Below, piece by piece: positions 46,459 to 54,457 of a stretch of DNA of 58,208 nt. The first letter of the stretch is position 1; every line of letters begins with the position of its first letter. Source of the stretch: Verrucomicrobiaceae bacterium (GTDB taxonomy: Bacteria; Verrucomicrobiota; Verrucomicrobiia; Verrucomicrobiales; Akkermansiaceae); contig JAIXPW010000007.1 of NCBI GenBank assembly GCA_027485995.1, positions 1-58,208 on the forward strand, in the 5' to 3' direction. The position numbers and the translations under genes were made by a program. Under the pieces are notes generated by a model that was given only the letters and a program-made list of their open reading frames with translations, ran no database searches and had not been told where the DNA came from.

Positions 46459-47609
46459 GAAACCAAATCTTGCTGGGCGAGGACAGCACGCGGCAATTCA
46501 AGCGTGAGCCATCGGCTGACGCCAAGATGGCAGGCGAGATCGTCGCCTTTGCCAATAGCGGCGGAGGGCGCATTTTTGTAGGTGTCGAGAAAGACGGCAC
46601 CATCTCCGGACTGACGGGCGATGAAGCGGAGAAAGTCGGTGAAGACATGGCGAAGGTTGCTTGGGACCGTGTTCGTCCGCCGTATTCCATTTTATCGAAA
46701 TCAATTCCCACGAGCGATGGCATCGTTGTCGTCATCGAGATCGCCGATGGGCCGTCCAAGCCCTATTGCGACAACGAAGGAGAATATTGGGTCAAGAACG
46801 GGCCGGACAAACGCAGAGTGCGAAGCCCTGAAGAAATGGCGCGTTTGTTCCAATCGGGAGGGAAGTTCTACGCGGAGAGCCAAGTGGTAGCAGCTTCGGC
46901 TTTGGAGGATTTTGACTACGAGCGATTCGAGCGTTTCTATGAGGCGAAATACTCTGAGACTCCTCCAAGTCGGAGCGAGGAGGGTGAGGCATACCAGAGA
47001 ACCTTGGAGAATCTGGAGTTGGTGGATTCAGGCCGTGTGACGGTGGCTGGTTTGCTGTTGTTCGGAGAACGCAGGCGTTTGCCAGTCCTGTTGCCGGAGA
47101 TGAAAATCGATGCGATTTGGTTCAAGGGCACAGATCGAGCGTCGGTCGAGTGGCACGATCAACGTACGATATCCGGCACGTTAGCCGAGCAATTCGATGA
47201 GGGCATGGGTTTCCTGAAGCGATGGAATGCACGAATCCAAGGTGAAGGTTCCTTCAATCAAAAAGGAACCCCTGGGATACCCGAGACCGTATTTGAGGAG
47301 CTGCTGGTGAATGCCCTGATTCACCGCGATTACTTTATCAAAGACTCCATCAAGCTGTTTGTCTTCGATGATCGCATCGAAATCCGCAGTCCGGGAAAAT
47401 TGCCGAACAGTCTAACCGTCGATCAGATTCGCAGAGGAGTGCGGAGGAGCCGCAATGTCCTATTGGCATCGTTTGCGCCTGATCTCCTGAATTTCCGAGG
47501 TGTCGGCAGCGGCATTGTTCGGGCTCTGAAAGCATGGCATTCGATTTTCTGGGTGAATGACACAGAAAGCGAAGAGGTTGTGGCGACTATAGGACTTTCC
47601 CCGACATAG
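46440..47609 (+). CDS. Schlafen/AlbA_2 domain protein with HATPase-like C-terminus
   Basis: 389 residues. Residues 16-60 hold the AlbA_2 (Schlafen) core: STRQFKREPSADAKMAGEIVAFANSGGG and then RIFVGVEKDGTISGL. Then a linker with EYWVKNGPDKRRVRSPEEMARLFQ, and from about 270 a HATPase_c_4 domain: PETVFEELLVNALIHRDYF (N-box Glu/Asn), DDRIEIRSPGKLP (the G1-type Asp-x-Gly region), and RSRNVLL and FRGVGSGI near the end. The layout matches COG2865 proteins, often named transcriptional regulator or RecG-like ATP-binding proteins. AlbA_2 domains bind or cut RNA in Schlafen proteins. The start overlaps the PHP-ATPase gene by 19 bp, so the two form one co-expressed unit. It reads AT-richer than addAB by eye. 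Confidence 0.88.
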   Translation: MEEFELRNQILLGEDSTRQFKREPSADAKMAGEIVAFANSGGGRIFVGVEKDGTISGLTGDEAEKVGEDMAKVAWDRVRPPYSILSKSIPTSDGIVVVIEIADGPSKPYCDNEGEYWVKNGPDKRRVRSPEEMARLFQSGGKFYAESQVVAASALEDFDYERFERFYEAKYSETPPSRSEEGEAYQRTLENLELVDSGRVTVAGLLLFGERRRLPVLLPEMKIDAIWFKGTDRASVEWHDQRTISGTLAEQFDEGMGFLKRWNARIQGEGSFNQKGTPGIPETVFEELLVNALIHRDYFIKDSIKLFVFDDRIEIRSPGKLPNSLTVDQIRRGVRRSRNVLLASFAPDLLNFRGVGSGIVRALKAWHSIFWVNDTESEEVVATIGLSPT

Positions 47610-47712
47610 CGCTTGCTAGGGGCGTCTTGGAGCACAGAGGGTCGAAAGCCCGAGAACTGAGTGTCGAACCGACAATCACACAGCATGGAACCGAAAGGCG
47701 GAGAGCCTGTAG

Positions 47713-47823
47713 CACTCCCGCCGGGTGGAGATGGTAGAGATCGTGAACGACATCCGGGCCGCGACCGAGAAGCACAACGCGTTTCTCAAGGAGCTGGGCC
47801 AGTCTGAACTGCTCTCTCGTTAA
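47713..47823 (+). pseudogene. probable 3' end of a type I restriction methylase gene (hsdM)
   Basis: After a TAG at 47710-47712, a frame of 36 codons reads RRVEMVEIVNDIRAATEKHN and then AFLKELGQSELLSR before TAA at 47821. This resembles the C-terminal end of HsdM proteins, where RAATxKHNxFLKELGL is common. Upstream of the TAG (47610-47712) no further hsdM text is seen. The remnant suggests that a type I restriction system was once here and was replaced or deleted. The match is from memory of family endings only. Confidence 0.45.
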
Positions 47824-47842
47824 TCAGGCTCGCCATCGCTGC

Positions 47843-47875
47843 AAAAAATGCGCCCGGAGGCTGCCTTCCGGGCGC
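47843..47875 (-). terminator. intrinsic terminator for the 47903 gene
   Basis: Stem GCGCCCGGA (47850-47858) with TCCGGGCGC (47867-47875) and an A-run on the plus strand (47843-47848), which is a T-run when read from the minus-strand gene that ends at 47903. Confidence 0.85.
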
Positions 47876-47902
47876 GAGTCTTCGGTGCTTTTTGGAATGA
47901 GG

Positions 47903-48622
47903 TCAGGCACTCGGTGGCGTCGGCTCCGGCCCGGCGGGTGGAGCTGAGGCTCCGAGATCGCGGACGATGCGGGAGGCGGTCCAGGCGTTGACGAAGGCGG
48001 CTCCGGTTTCGGTCTTCCGGAAGCGGAGGACGAGGCGGTCCATCTTTTTCAGAAGCTCGCTGATTTCCCGGAAGCGGGGGCGGAGGGTGACGGTGAGCGA
48101 GCGTCGTCGGGAAATGGCGGCGGCGGGATCGGCGGTGATGGCCTCGAAGTCGGCGAGTTCCTTGGCGAGCAAGGTGGCGTCGGCCGGGGTGAGGTCGTAG
48201 TCGGCCAGGGTGGCGGCATCGCTGGCGAGGGCCTGGGTGAGCTTCTGGTGGAGGAGGCGGGCCTTGGCGATGAGTTCGGTGTCCCGCAGGCGCTGCCAGG
48301 CGCTGAGCGAGAGGTCGATCTGGGCGGCTTCGCCTTCGCTGCCGTTTTCCTCATGCCACTCGGCGAGGGTCTGGCCGATCTCGTGGGCGAGGGTTTCCAG
48401 CTCCTGCTCCTCTCGTGCCTTCGCCTCGGCATAGCCGGTGGTGGCGGTCTGCTGGGCGGCGATGAGGTCGGTGAGGGAATTCACCAGCAGTCGCAGCTCG
48501 GCGGCGCGGGTGGTGAAGGCGGTGGGTTTCTGGTTCTTCCAAGCCCCTTGATACTCAGGGGAATCGAGGAGCTTGAGGACGGTGAGATGCATGTTTTGAC
48601 GATTGGCGAATTCGTTTTGCAT
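47903..48622 (-). CDS. hypothetical helical protein of a Verrucomicrobiota family
   Basis: 239 residues, nearly all helical: MQNEFANRQNMHLTVLKLLD, then an Ala/Glu/Gln-rich body (AKAREEQELETLAHEIGQTL), LSLSAWQRLRDTELIAKAR, and TVTLRPRFREISELLKKMDRL before a Pro-rich tail (PPAGPEPTPPSA). It has no signal peptide or membrane segment. I do not recognise a function; from memory it looks like a family with several copies in Verrucomicrobiota genomes. A 10-unit tandem array lies 51 bp before its start and a terminator follows its stop. The start at 48620-48622 is chosen because the helix begins there. Confidence 0.75.
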   Translation of the reverse strand: MQNEFANRQNMHLTVLKLLDSPEYQGAWKNQKPTAFTTRAAELRLLVNSLTDLIAAQQTATTGYAEAKAREEQELETLAHEIGQTLAEWHEENGSEGEAAQIDLSLSAWQRLRDTELIAKARLLHQKLTQALASDAATLADYDLTPADATLLAKELADFEAITADPAAAISRRRSLTVTLRPRFREISELLKKMDRLVLRFRKTETGAAFVNAWTASRIVRDLGASAPPAGPEPTPPSA

Positions 48623-48673
48623 GATGTCGTGGTTGGTTGGTTTCGTTGGTTTCTCCGGGGAGAGGGGTGCGAG

Positions 48674-48883
48674 GGCCGAAGTGGTCGTTGCGGGGGCCGA
48701 AATGGCGGTTGCGAGGGCCGAAATGGCGGTTGCGAAGGCCGAAGTGGCGGTTGCGAAGGCCGAAGTGGCGGTTGCGAAGGCCGAAGTGGTCGTTGGGAAG
48801 GCCGAAGAGGCCTTCGCAAGGGCCGAAGAGACGGTTTCGGGGGCCGAAGGGCTCGGTTCGGAAGCCGAAGCGGAGGGGACGGG
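48674..48883. repeat. 21-bp tandem array, ten units without indels
   Basis: Ten units of consensus GGCCGAAGTGGCGGTTGCGAA start at 48674, 48695, 48716, 48737, 48758, 48779, 48800, 48821, 48842 and 48863. The middle units are identical and the outer ones diverge (units 7-10 most). Because 21 is seven codons, every frame reads as a heptapeptide repeat with no stop: AEVAVAK and RRPKWRL on the plus strand, FGLRNRH on the minus strand. There are no spacers, so this is not a CRISPR array. Confidence 0.93.
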
Positions 48884-49309
48884 GGATCAAGCGGCAGTTA
48901 CGGAACTCAACTGCGGAGCACTTGTCTGGTGGTGATGGGTTGTGGAAAACGAACGGCATCAATCATCCTCCCGATGATCGAGGGGAGTTAAGGCATGGAG
49001 ATTGGGAGGAAAAGACAAATCTTTCAGACGAATCTCGCTGAAAAATAATTGAGAAAGCCACGGATGATCAATCGCTTGTGGAGTCGTCCTCCGACATGGA
49101 CCGCGCTTCGGGGCGCTCGGCGGGACCCTCCTTGACAGCCTTTGAAGAGGGCTGGCGATTCAAGAAACTGGGCGAGTGCCGGATTTGTGGGTATGTCTGG
49201 AGATGTGGGGAGGCTGTCCTGGATTCCCCTTGATCCTGAAGAGGAAGATGGAAAACCACTAAAATCACGAAAAGCACGAAAGCAGAAGCCATTGCCGCCA
49301 TCTTCGCAG
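48884..49309. other. intergenic region with one degenerate repeat patch
   Basis: Beyond the tandem array this stretch holds no gene I can support. At 49250-49288 it has units of the type AAATCACGAAAAGCACGAAAG, the same architecture as the other degenerate patches in this window. The rest (48884-49249) looks like non-coding spacer between a gene start and a gene end. Confidence 0.5.
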
Positions 49310-50077
49310 TCACCTCCCTCTAGGGGGCTTGTGGGCGCGGAAGGTGCGGCAGGCGGTGGCGAAGGCTTTGAAGATGGTGAGGGAGGCCGGGTTCTCGGCG
49401 GCACGCCATTCGGGGTGCCATTGGAGGCCGAGATTGAAGCCGGGGGCGCTTGGCAGGGTGATGGCCTCGATCACGCCATCGGCGGCCAGGGCCTCGATGC
49501 GGAAGCCGGGGGCGAGGTGGTTGACGGCCTGGCCGTGGATGGAGTTCACCGTGATACGGGTTTCGCCGAGAAGCACATCAAGCAGCCCGCCGGGGGTGAG
49601 TCGCACCTCGTGGGCGGGTCCGTATTTGGTATCAGGATCGGCCTCGGCGTAGGGCTGGTGGTTGGCGTTTCCGGGGATCCGATGCACGGCCTGGTGGAGG
49701 CTGCCGCCGAGGGCGACGTTGATTTCCTGATGGCCGCGGCAGATGCCGAGGACCGGGAGGCCACGCTCGAAGGCGGCGCGGATGAGGGGCAGCGTGAGGG
49801 CGTCGCGCTTCGGGTCGAGGGGTAGGGAGGGGTCGAGGATTTCCTCGTCGAAATGGCAGGGGTGGACGTTGTTCGGCGAACCGGGCAGCAGCAGGCCGTC
49901 GGCGATTTCCAGAAGGGCCTCGAACTCCCCCAGCGCGATTCCCGGAACGAGCAGCGGCTGGCAGCCGACCAAGCGCAGGGCCTCGGAGTAGGCCTCGGGG
50001 ACGCAGTGGAAACTGCGGGCATCCACTTCCCGGATGCAGGCTGGCAGGAGGATGAGGGGGGCGGGGGATTGATCCAT
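49310..50077 (-). CDS. class I glutamine amidotransferase-like protein (peptidase C26, PuuD-like)
   Basis: 255 residues from the ATG at 50075-50077; an upstream start would add a Pro/Ser-rich segment without domain features. The catalytic Cys is in PVLGICRGHQEINVALGGSLHQAV, and the His in LGLQWHPEWRA, completing the Cys-His-Glu triad; SPNNVHPCHFDE is the oxyanion-region block of this family. Such enzymes hydrolyse gamma-glutamyl bonds, for example gamma-glutamyl-GABA in putrescine use. No puu partner genes are nearby, so substrate is open. It follows the DUF4091 gene on the same strand (37-bp gap). Confidence 0.9.
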   Translation of the reverse strand: MDQSPAPLILLPACIREVDARSFHCVPEAYSEALRLVGCQPLLVPGIALGEFEALLEIADGLLLPGSPNNVHPCHFDEEILDPSLPLDPKRDALTLPLIRAAFERGLPVLGICRGHQEINVALGGSLHQAVHRIPGNANHQPYAEADPDTKYGPAHEVRLTPGGLLDVLLGETRITVNSIHGQAVNHLAPGFRIEALAADGVIEAITLPSAPGFNLGLQWHPEWRAAENPASLTIFKAFATACRTFRAHKPPRGR

Positions 50078-50114
50078 GACGTGGGGGGAAGGGCGGCGCG
50101 GATCCTTTCCAACC

Positions 50115-52268
50115 TCAGCGCGATGCGGGGGATTTCCCGGTCGGGAAGAGGATCCGGGTGGCGTCGGCGATCGCGGCATTGGCGCGTTTGACGTCGTCGG
50201 CATGGAGGCCGGATTTCTGACCGCGTTTCCAGGTGAAGTCGGCCAGCACGGCGTCGATTTTCTTCAGCGCGGCGGTGCTCTCCGGGGTGGGCTTGGCGGC
50301 CGACCATTCACGCAGCAGGCGGATCTTTTCAAAGCTCTCGATGCCGTCGCGGAGGCGCTCGAAGCGGATCGACGAGCGGTCGCCGGGATAGACAAGGAAG
50401 CAGTCGCCGGAGGGCCAGGAGGTGAAATCGGTGGAGACGAGGGGGTTCTCGACCCAGGAGTGGAAGGCCCAGCGGAGAAAGCCATCGTAGCCATTGGCAG
50501 CGGAAAACAGGGCCAGCCATTCGGATTCGGCGGGCGGCGAGAAGGTGAAGGTGTTCGGCACTGGCGGGCTCGTGCAAACGTAGTAGGTCGACTTTCGTCC
50601 AGCGGTCCGTCGGGCCAGCAGATCGGCGGGCGTGAACTCGCCGCTGGTCTGGATGGAGGGGGAAAGGTCGTCCATTTCCCGGGTCAGTTCGCTGGGGTGA
50701 TTGATGGCGGAGGCGACGCGGATTTCCGGTGCGTGCTTGGTCAGGGTCGCGAGGGCGCCGCGCATCAGGCGGTCCGGGCGTTCGTCCATGCCGATGCGCA
50801 TGCGTTCGAGCCAGCCCTTTTTCCGAAGGTGGTCCTTGAAGTCGCGCAGGAAGGAGCCCCAGAAGCTGTCGTATTCCGGGCTGCCGGGTTGGAGGACGAG
50901 GTCGAGGTAGGCATTCGTGGCCTCGTCGAAGTATCGGAACGAAAGGCTCCACGGGATCATCGAATAGCCATGGATGCGGGCATCGGCGAAGCCGCATTCG
51001 TCACTCATGAAGCTGACCCAGCGGTCGAAGATCGAGTAGTCATAGGACCAGGAGCCATCGGACTTTTTCCGCCAGTCGATCATCGCGCCGAAGCGGTCGT
51101 AGGTCTGACCGCCCCAGGCTTCGTGGATGAGGGTGGTGGTGATGGTTTTCTGTCCGGCTTGGGCGAGGCGGATCATCGAGGGCTTGAGCAGGGCGAAGTG
51201 GGCGTCGGACCAGAGCGGCACATCGTGAAAGCGCGCGACGGCGTCGGGGTGCTGCCAGAGGTCGAGGTGGAAGGACCATTTCCGGGGTTCCGGCAAGGTG
51301 GCGGGGAGGACTTCGAGGCGCAGTGGGAAGTCGAGCTGAGACGAATTGCTGCGGGCGGTGAAGGTGCCGGTGTAGAGGCCGGGCGGGGTGTTGGCTGGCA
51401 CGTTGACCTCGATCCAGACCGGGCGGTTGGCTCCGGCGGGGAGGTCGAGCTGCGTGGCGTCGTCGAGGATGTCGCCCTGGGGTTTTCCATCGGCGAGGGT
51501 GTAGCGGACGAAGCGCGCGGTGGCGGTGAGGGTGCTGTCGCCCTGGCGGAGGAGGATCGGATCGAAACGCAGGGCCTTCTGGGGAGCGTCCGAACGGAGG
51601 ACGACCTGGGCATTGACCCGTTCCTGACGCCAGGCCTGGAGGCTGATGCCGGTGGCGGGTGCGGCGAGGCCCTCGATCGGTCCGCTGGGCGGGTAACGGA
51701 GGTCGGTGCTGCCGATGCCGCCGAGGAGGGCCTTGCCGGGAATGGAGGAGTAAGCCTCGATTTCCACCAGGTGACCGCCGTTGGCCGGGCCGCGGGAGCT
51801 TTTCAAGAAGGTGGTGCGGATGTGGCGGAGCTTGATCGGGGCAAAGGTGAACGCGTTGCCTTCCGCCGTGCTGGTGATGGAGTTGGCGGTCATGTCGCCG
51901 AGGAGACTCCAGGTTTTTCCGTCAGCGGAGCCTTCGACCTTGTATTGATAGACGCGCTCATCGCCCCAGTAGGGCCAGACCCTGAGGGCGGAAATCTCTG
52001 TTAGGTCATCGAGATCGACCTGATGCCAGACCGGAAGGTTTTCGCAGGCCCAGTGATCGCCGGGCTTTTTGTCGCCATTGACCGCGAGGCCCGGCGAGCG
52101 GTCGGACCACTGCCCGCTGGCGGTGGTCTTCGCGTTCAGGAGCTGGTTGCGCGACTGCTCCGGTTCCGGGATGACGACGGGTTCGTACGAAGCATGACGA
52201 GCCGGTGCGGCCACGAGGAGGGGTGTGGCCAGAAACATGGCCACGAGGGTGCGGAAGGAGGGACGCAT
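50115..52268 (-). CDS. secreted DUF4091/GH123-like glycoside hydrolase with F5/8C domain
   Basis: 717 residues. A signal peptide (MRPSFRTLVAMFLATPLLVA) leads to a discoidin/F5/8-type-C-like domain (DHWACENLPVWHQVDLDDLTEISALRVWPYW... KVEGSADGKTWSLLGD) at about 50-180. A beta-sandwich domain follows (DLPAGANRPVWIEVNVPANTPPGLYTGTF) and then a TIM-barrel-like part (RKWSFHLDLWQHPDAVAR; AFHSWVENPLVSTDFTSWPSGD CFLVYPG; RSSIRFERLRDGIESFEKIRLLREW), which is the DUF4091 signature near GH123. GH123 enzymes hydrolyse beta-N-acetylgalactosaminides; this exact activity is inferred. It fits a periplasmic or surface role in animal- or plant-glycan use. It shares the strand with the sugar porter upstream (42-bp gap). 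Confidence 0.87.
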   Translation of the reverse strand: MRPSFRTLVAMFLATPLLVAAPARHASYEPVVIPEPEQSRNQLLNAKTTASGQWSDRSPGLAVNGDKKPGDHWACENLPVWHQVDLDDLTEISALRVWPYWGDERVYQYKVEGSADGKTWSLLGDMTANSITSTAEGNAFTFAPIKLRHIRTTFLKSSRGPANGGHLVEIEAYSSIPGKALLGGIGSTDLRYPPSGPIEGLAAPATGISLQAWRQERVNAQVVLRSDAPQKALRFDPILLRQGDSTLTATARFVRYTLADGKPQGDILDDATQLDLPAGANRPVWIEVNVPANTPPGLYTGTFTARSNSSQLDFPLRLEVLPATLPEPRKWSFHLDLWQHPDAVARFHDVPLWSDAHFALLKPSMIRLAQAGQKTITTTLIHEAWGGQTYDRFGAMIDWRKKSDGSWSYDYSIFDRWVSFMSDECGFADARIHGYSMIPWSLSFRYFDEATNAYLDLVLQPGSPEYDSFWGSFLRDFKDHLRKKGWLERMRIGMDERPDRLMRGALATLTKHAPEIRVASAINHPSELTREMDDLSPSIQTSGEFTPADLLARRTAGRKSTYYVCTSPPVPNTFTFSPPAESEWLALFSAANGYDGFLRWAFHSWVENPLVSTDFTSWPSGDCFLVYPGDRSSIRFERLRDGIESFEKIRLLREWSAAKPTPESTAALKKIDAVLADFTWKRGQKSGLHADDVKRANAAIADATRILFPTGKSPASR

Positions 52269-52310
52269 CGGAAGGTTCTGAAGGAGTAAGAGGGAGTGAG
52301 AATGCTCTCC

Positions 52311-54032
52311 TCAGGCCTTCGATTTCTTGCCTTCGAAGTGCTCCTCGATTTCCTCCAGCGTCTTGCCCTTGGTTTCCGGAAGGAAGAAGGCGGCGGTGAT
52401 GAAGTAGATCACGGTGCAGCCGGCCCAGAAGGCGAACATGGCGAAGTAGCCGTGGTTGCCGACGATTGGCAGGAAGAACGCGGCGATTCCAGTGGAGACG
52501 CCTTGGTTGACGAGCAGGGCCACTCCCATGCCGACCGAGCGGATGCGGGTGGGCATGAGCTCGGAGAGGGCAAGCCAGACACACACGCCAGGCCCGATCG
52601 AGAAGAAGGCGATGAAGACCGCGAGGCAGGTGGCGATCATCGTGCCGGTGGCTTCGGTGGGCACCGGACCGGCCTGGGCGCGGAGGATGCGCAGGGGCTG
52701 GCCGGCGTTTTCCTTGTCGTCGGCTTTAGGCGTGATCTCGATGGTCTTCTTCTTGTCGCTGTTGCTGATGCCGACGGCGATGTCCTGTTTGTTGCCGTAA
52801 GCATAGAGGACGGAGAGCTGAACGGGTTGCCCAGCTTCCACGACCTTGCCGAGGTCGGCGCTGGTGAGATCGATGGTGAGCTTGTCGGCGACGATCATCG
52901 CGTTCACTTTTTCAGCCACATCGACGCGCTTGGACTCGAAGGAGTAGAAAACGGCGGAACCAGCCAGGAGCGAGGCGATGATGCCGCCGGTGCCGAGTTT
53001 GAGGAGGAATTTGCGACCCTTGCGGTCGACCAGCGCGACGGCGACCACGGTCATCACACAGTTGAGGATCTTGATGTAGAGTCCGCTGCTGGAAGCCTTC
53101 TCCGCCGCCATGCCGGCCTGCTGGAGGATGGTGGTCATGAAGCCGAGGATCGAGTTGATCCCGGTGGCTTGGTTGCAGCCGAGGATCACGCAGGCGATGA
53201 CGAAGGGCACCACATACTTGCGCTGGGTGAAGATCTCGCGGAGGGACTCGCCGAAGCTGATCTTGGGCTTCTCACGTTCGTGGGCGAGGGAGGTCTCGAG
53301 TTCCCCGAGTTCGAAGTCGGTTTCGGCGGTGGTTCTGGAACGAAGCATGGCGCTGCGGGCCTGATCCTTCTTGCCCTTGCGGTAGAGCCAGCGTGGGGAC
53401 TCGGAGATGAAGAAGGTCCCGAGAAGGAACACGATGCCGGGGTAAATGACGGAGAGGAACATGCCGCGCCAAGCCTGGCTGGAGGCCGCGACGATGGCTT
53501 CCTGGTTGCCCTGGGCCGCCTCGATCGAGGCTTCGGCGGCCTTGGTGTAATGGTCGCCGACAAAGGCCGCCACCACGATGCCGAAGGTCAGCATGAACTG
53601 GAAGATCGAGGTTCCTTTGCCGCGCGAGTCGGCCTTGAGGCACTCGGCCAGATAGAGCGGAACGACCACGGCGATGACGCCGCCGCTCATGCCCTGGAGG
53701 ATGCGGCCGAGGAGCAGGGGGATGTAGGTCTGGGAGGTGAAAATGATGGCGACACTGCCAACGAACATCACGGCGCTGATGATCATCATCAGCTTGCGGC
53801 CGATCAGGTCCGCGAAAAATCCGGCAATGACGGAAGCGACCATCGAGCCGAACAGAACGGCGGCAACAATGACCGACTTGTTTTCCTCGGTCATGGAAAT
53901 GGTTTTCCCAAGGTATCCCAGCGCCGGGTCGATGATGCCGATGTCGATCCCGTAGAGCAGCCCCCCGAGTCCGGAGATGAAAAGAAGAAGGCGGTTGTAG
54001 AACGATGTGTTACCGGCAGGCGAAGTGGTCAT
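52311..54032 (-). CDS. MFS sugar porter with a large soluble insert
   Basis: 573 residues with twelve predicted membrane helices. Family marks: LGGLLYGIDIGIIDPAL near the start, DLIGRK between helices 2 and 3, GRILQGMSGGVIAVVVPLYLAE, ESPRWLYRKGKKDQA after helix 6, NQATGINSILGF, VDRKGRKFLLKLG, and PETKGKTLEEIEEHF at the end; these are the sugar-porter signatures. Between helices 9 and 10 is an extra segment of about 100 residues (ESKRVDVAEKVNAMIVADKL... GNKQDIAVGISNSDKKKTIEI) that standard porters lack; it should lie outside the membrane. The substrate is probably a monosaccharide or glycoside. The downstream GH123-like gene suggests a role in the same pathway. Confidence 0.9.
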   Translation of the reverse strand: MTTSPAGNTSFYNRLLLFISGLGGLLYGIDIGIIDPALGYLGKTISMTEENKSVIVAAVLFGSMVASVIAGFFADLIGRKLMMIISAVMFVGSVAIIFTSQTYIPLLLGRILQGMSGGVIAVVVPLYLAECLKADSRGKGTSIFQFMLTFGIVVAAFVGDHYTKAAEASIEAAQGNQEAIVAASSQAWRGMFLSVIYPGIVFLLGTFFISESPRWLYRKGKKDQARSAMLRSRTTAETDFELGELETSLAHEREKPKISFGESLREIFTQRKYVVPFVIACVILGCNQATGINSILGFMTTILQQAGMAAEKASSSGLYIKILNCVMTVVAVALVDRKGRKFLLKLGTGGIIASLLAGSAVFYSFESKRVDVAEKVNAMIVADKLTIDLTSADLGKVVEAGQPVQLSVLYAYGNKQDIAVGISNSDKKKTIEITPKADDKENAGQPLRILRAQAGPVPTEATGTMIATCLAVFIAFFSIGPGVCVWLALSELMPTRIRSVGMGVALLVNQGVSTGIAAFFLPIVGNHGYFAMFAFWAGCTVIYFITAAFFLPETKGKTLEEIEEHFEGKKSKA

Positions 54033-54145
54033 GAGTCGGAAGGTTCGCCGTGCATGCTAGGGGGCGGAGCGGGCACGACAATCCCGAAATTGTTGCGAGC
54101 GAAACCCACCGGAAGGGCCACTGTTCAAAGTGCACGAGGTTCGGC

Positions 54146-54169
54146 ACTTGACCTGATAATAGGTCAAGT
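54146..54169. promoter_or_regulatory. palindromic operator of the toxin-antitoxin operon
   Basis: A perfect 9-bp inverted repeat, ACTTGACCT (54146-54154) and AGGTCAAGT (54161-54169), with a 6-base GATAAT spacer, 12 bp before the antitoxin ATG. Phd-type antitoxins bind such palindromes to repress their own operon; the overlap with TTGACC and GATAAT promoter-like text fits this. Confidence 0.75.
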
Positions 54170-54181
54170 CAGCATCGCGAT

Positions 54182-54457
54182 ATGACCAGTGCGAATCTCC
54201 ATGAGGTCAAGTCCCGGCTCTCTCACTACGCCCGCCTTGTGAAATCCGGGGAAACGGTGATCCTTTGCGATCGCAACAAGCCCTTCGCCGAGATCCGTCC
54301 TCTTCACGGCGCGGAGGCTCGGCCCGCGCGGCGTACCTTGGGGCTCATGAAAGGGCTTTGTCCGGTGGGTCCCGAGTTCTTTGCGGCGGATGGGGAACTG
54401 GCAGAGGCGGTCGAAGGCAGCCGCATTTTTCCTCCAGCTCCGACGTCCCCCGAATGA
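54182..54457 (+). CDS. Phd/YefM-type antitoxin
   Basis: 91 residues. The N-terminal part (MTSANLHEVKSRLSHYARLVKSGETVILCDRNKPFAEIRP) is the classic Phd/YefM DNA-binding fold, with the VKSRLS helix and the CDRNKPFAEI strand. The C-terminal part is more variable and should wrap the toxin. It is the first gene of a two-gene operon, with the stop overlapped by the toxin start (ATGA). The palindrome at 54146 is the likely self-regulation site. The system is stand-alone and its neighbours are unrelated. Confidence 0.92.
   Translation: MTSANLHEVKSRLSHYARLVKSGETVILCDRNKPFAEIRPLHGAEARPARRTLGLMKGLCPVGPEFFAADGELAEAVEGSRIFPPAPTSPE

Noticed and set aside
48674..48883. CRISPR array
   Set aside because: The units are directly adjacent without spacers and diverge gradually, which is a tandem repeat, not a CRISPR.
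50076..54185. Two very long plus-strand open frames (642 and 629 codons) opposite the GH123-like and porter genes
   Set aside because: Gly/Glu/Asp-rich shadows without domain structure; the minus-strand products have signal peptide, membrane helices and family motifs.
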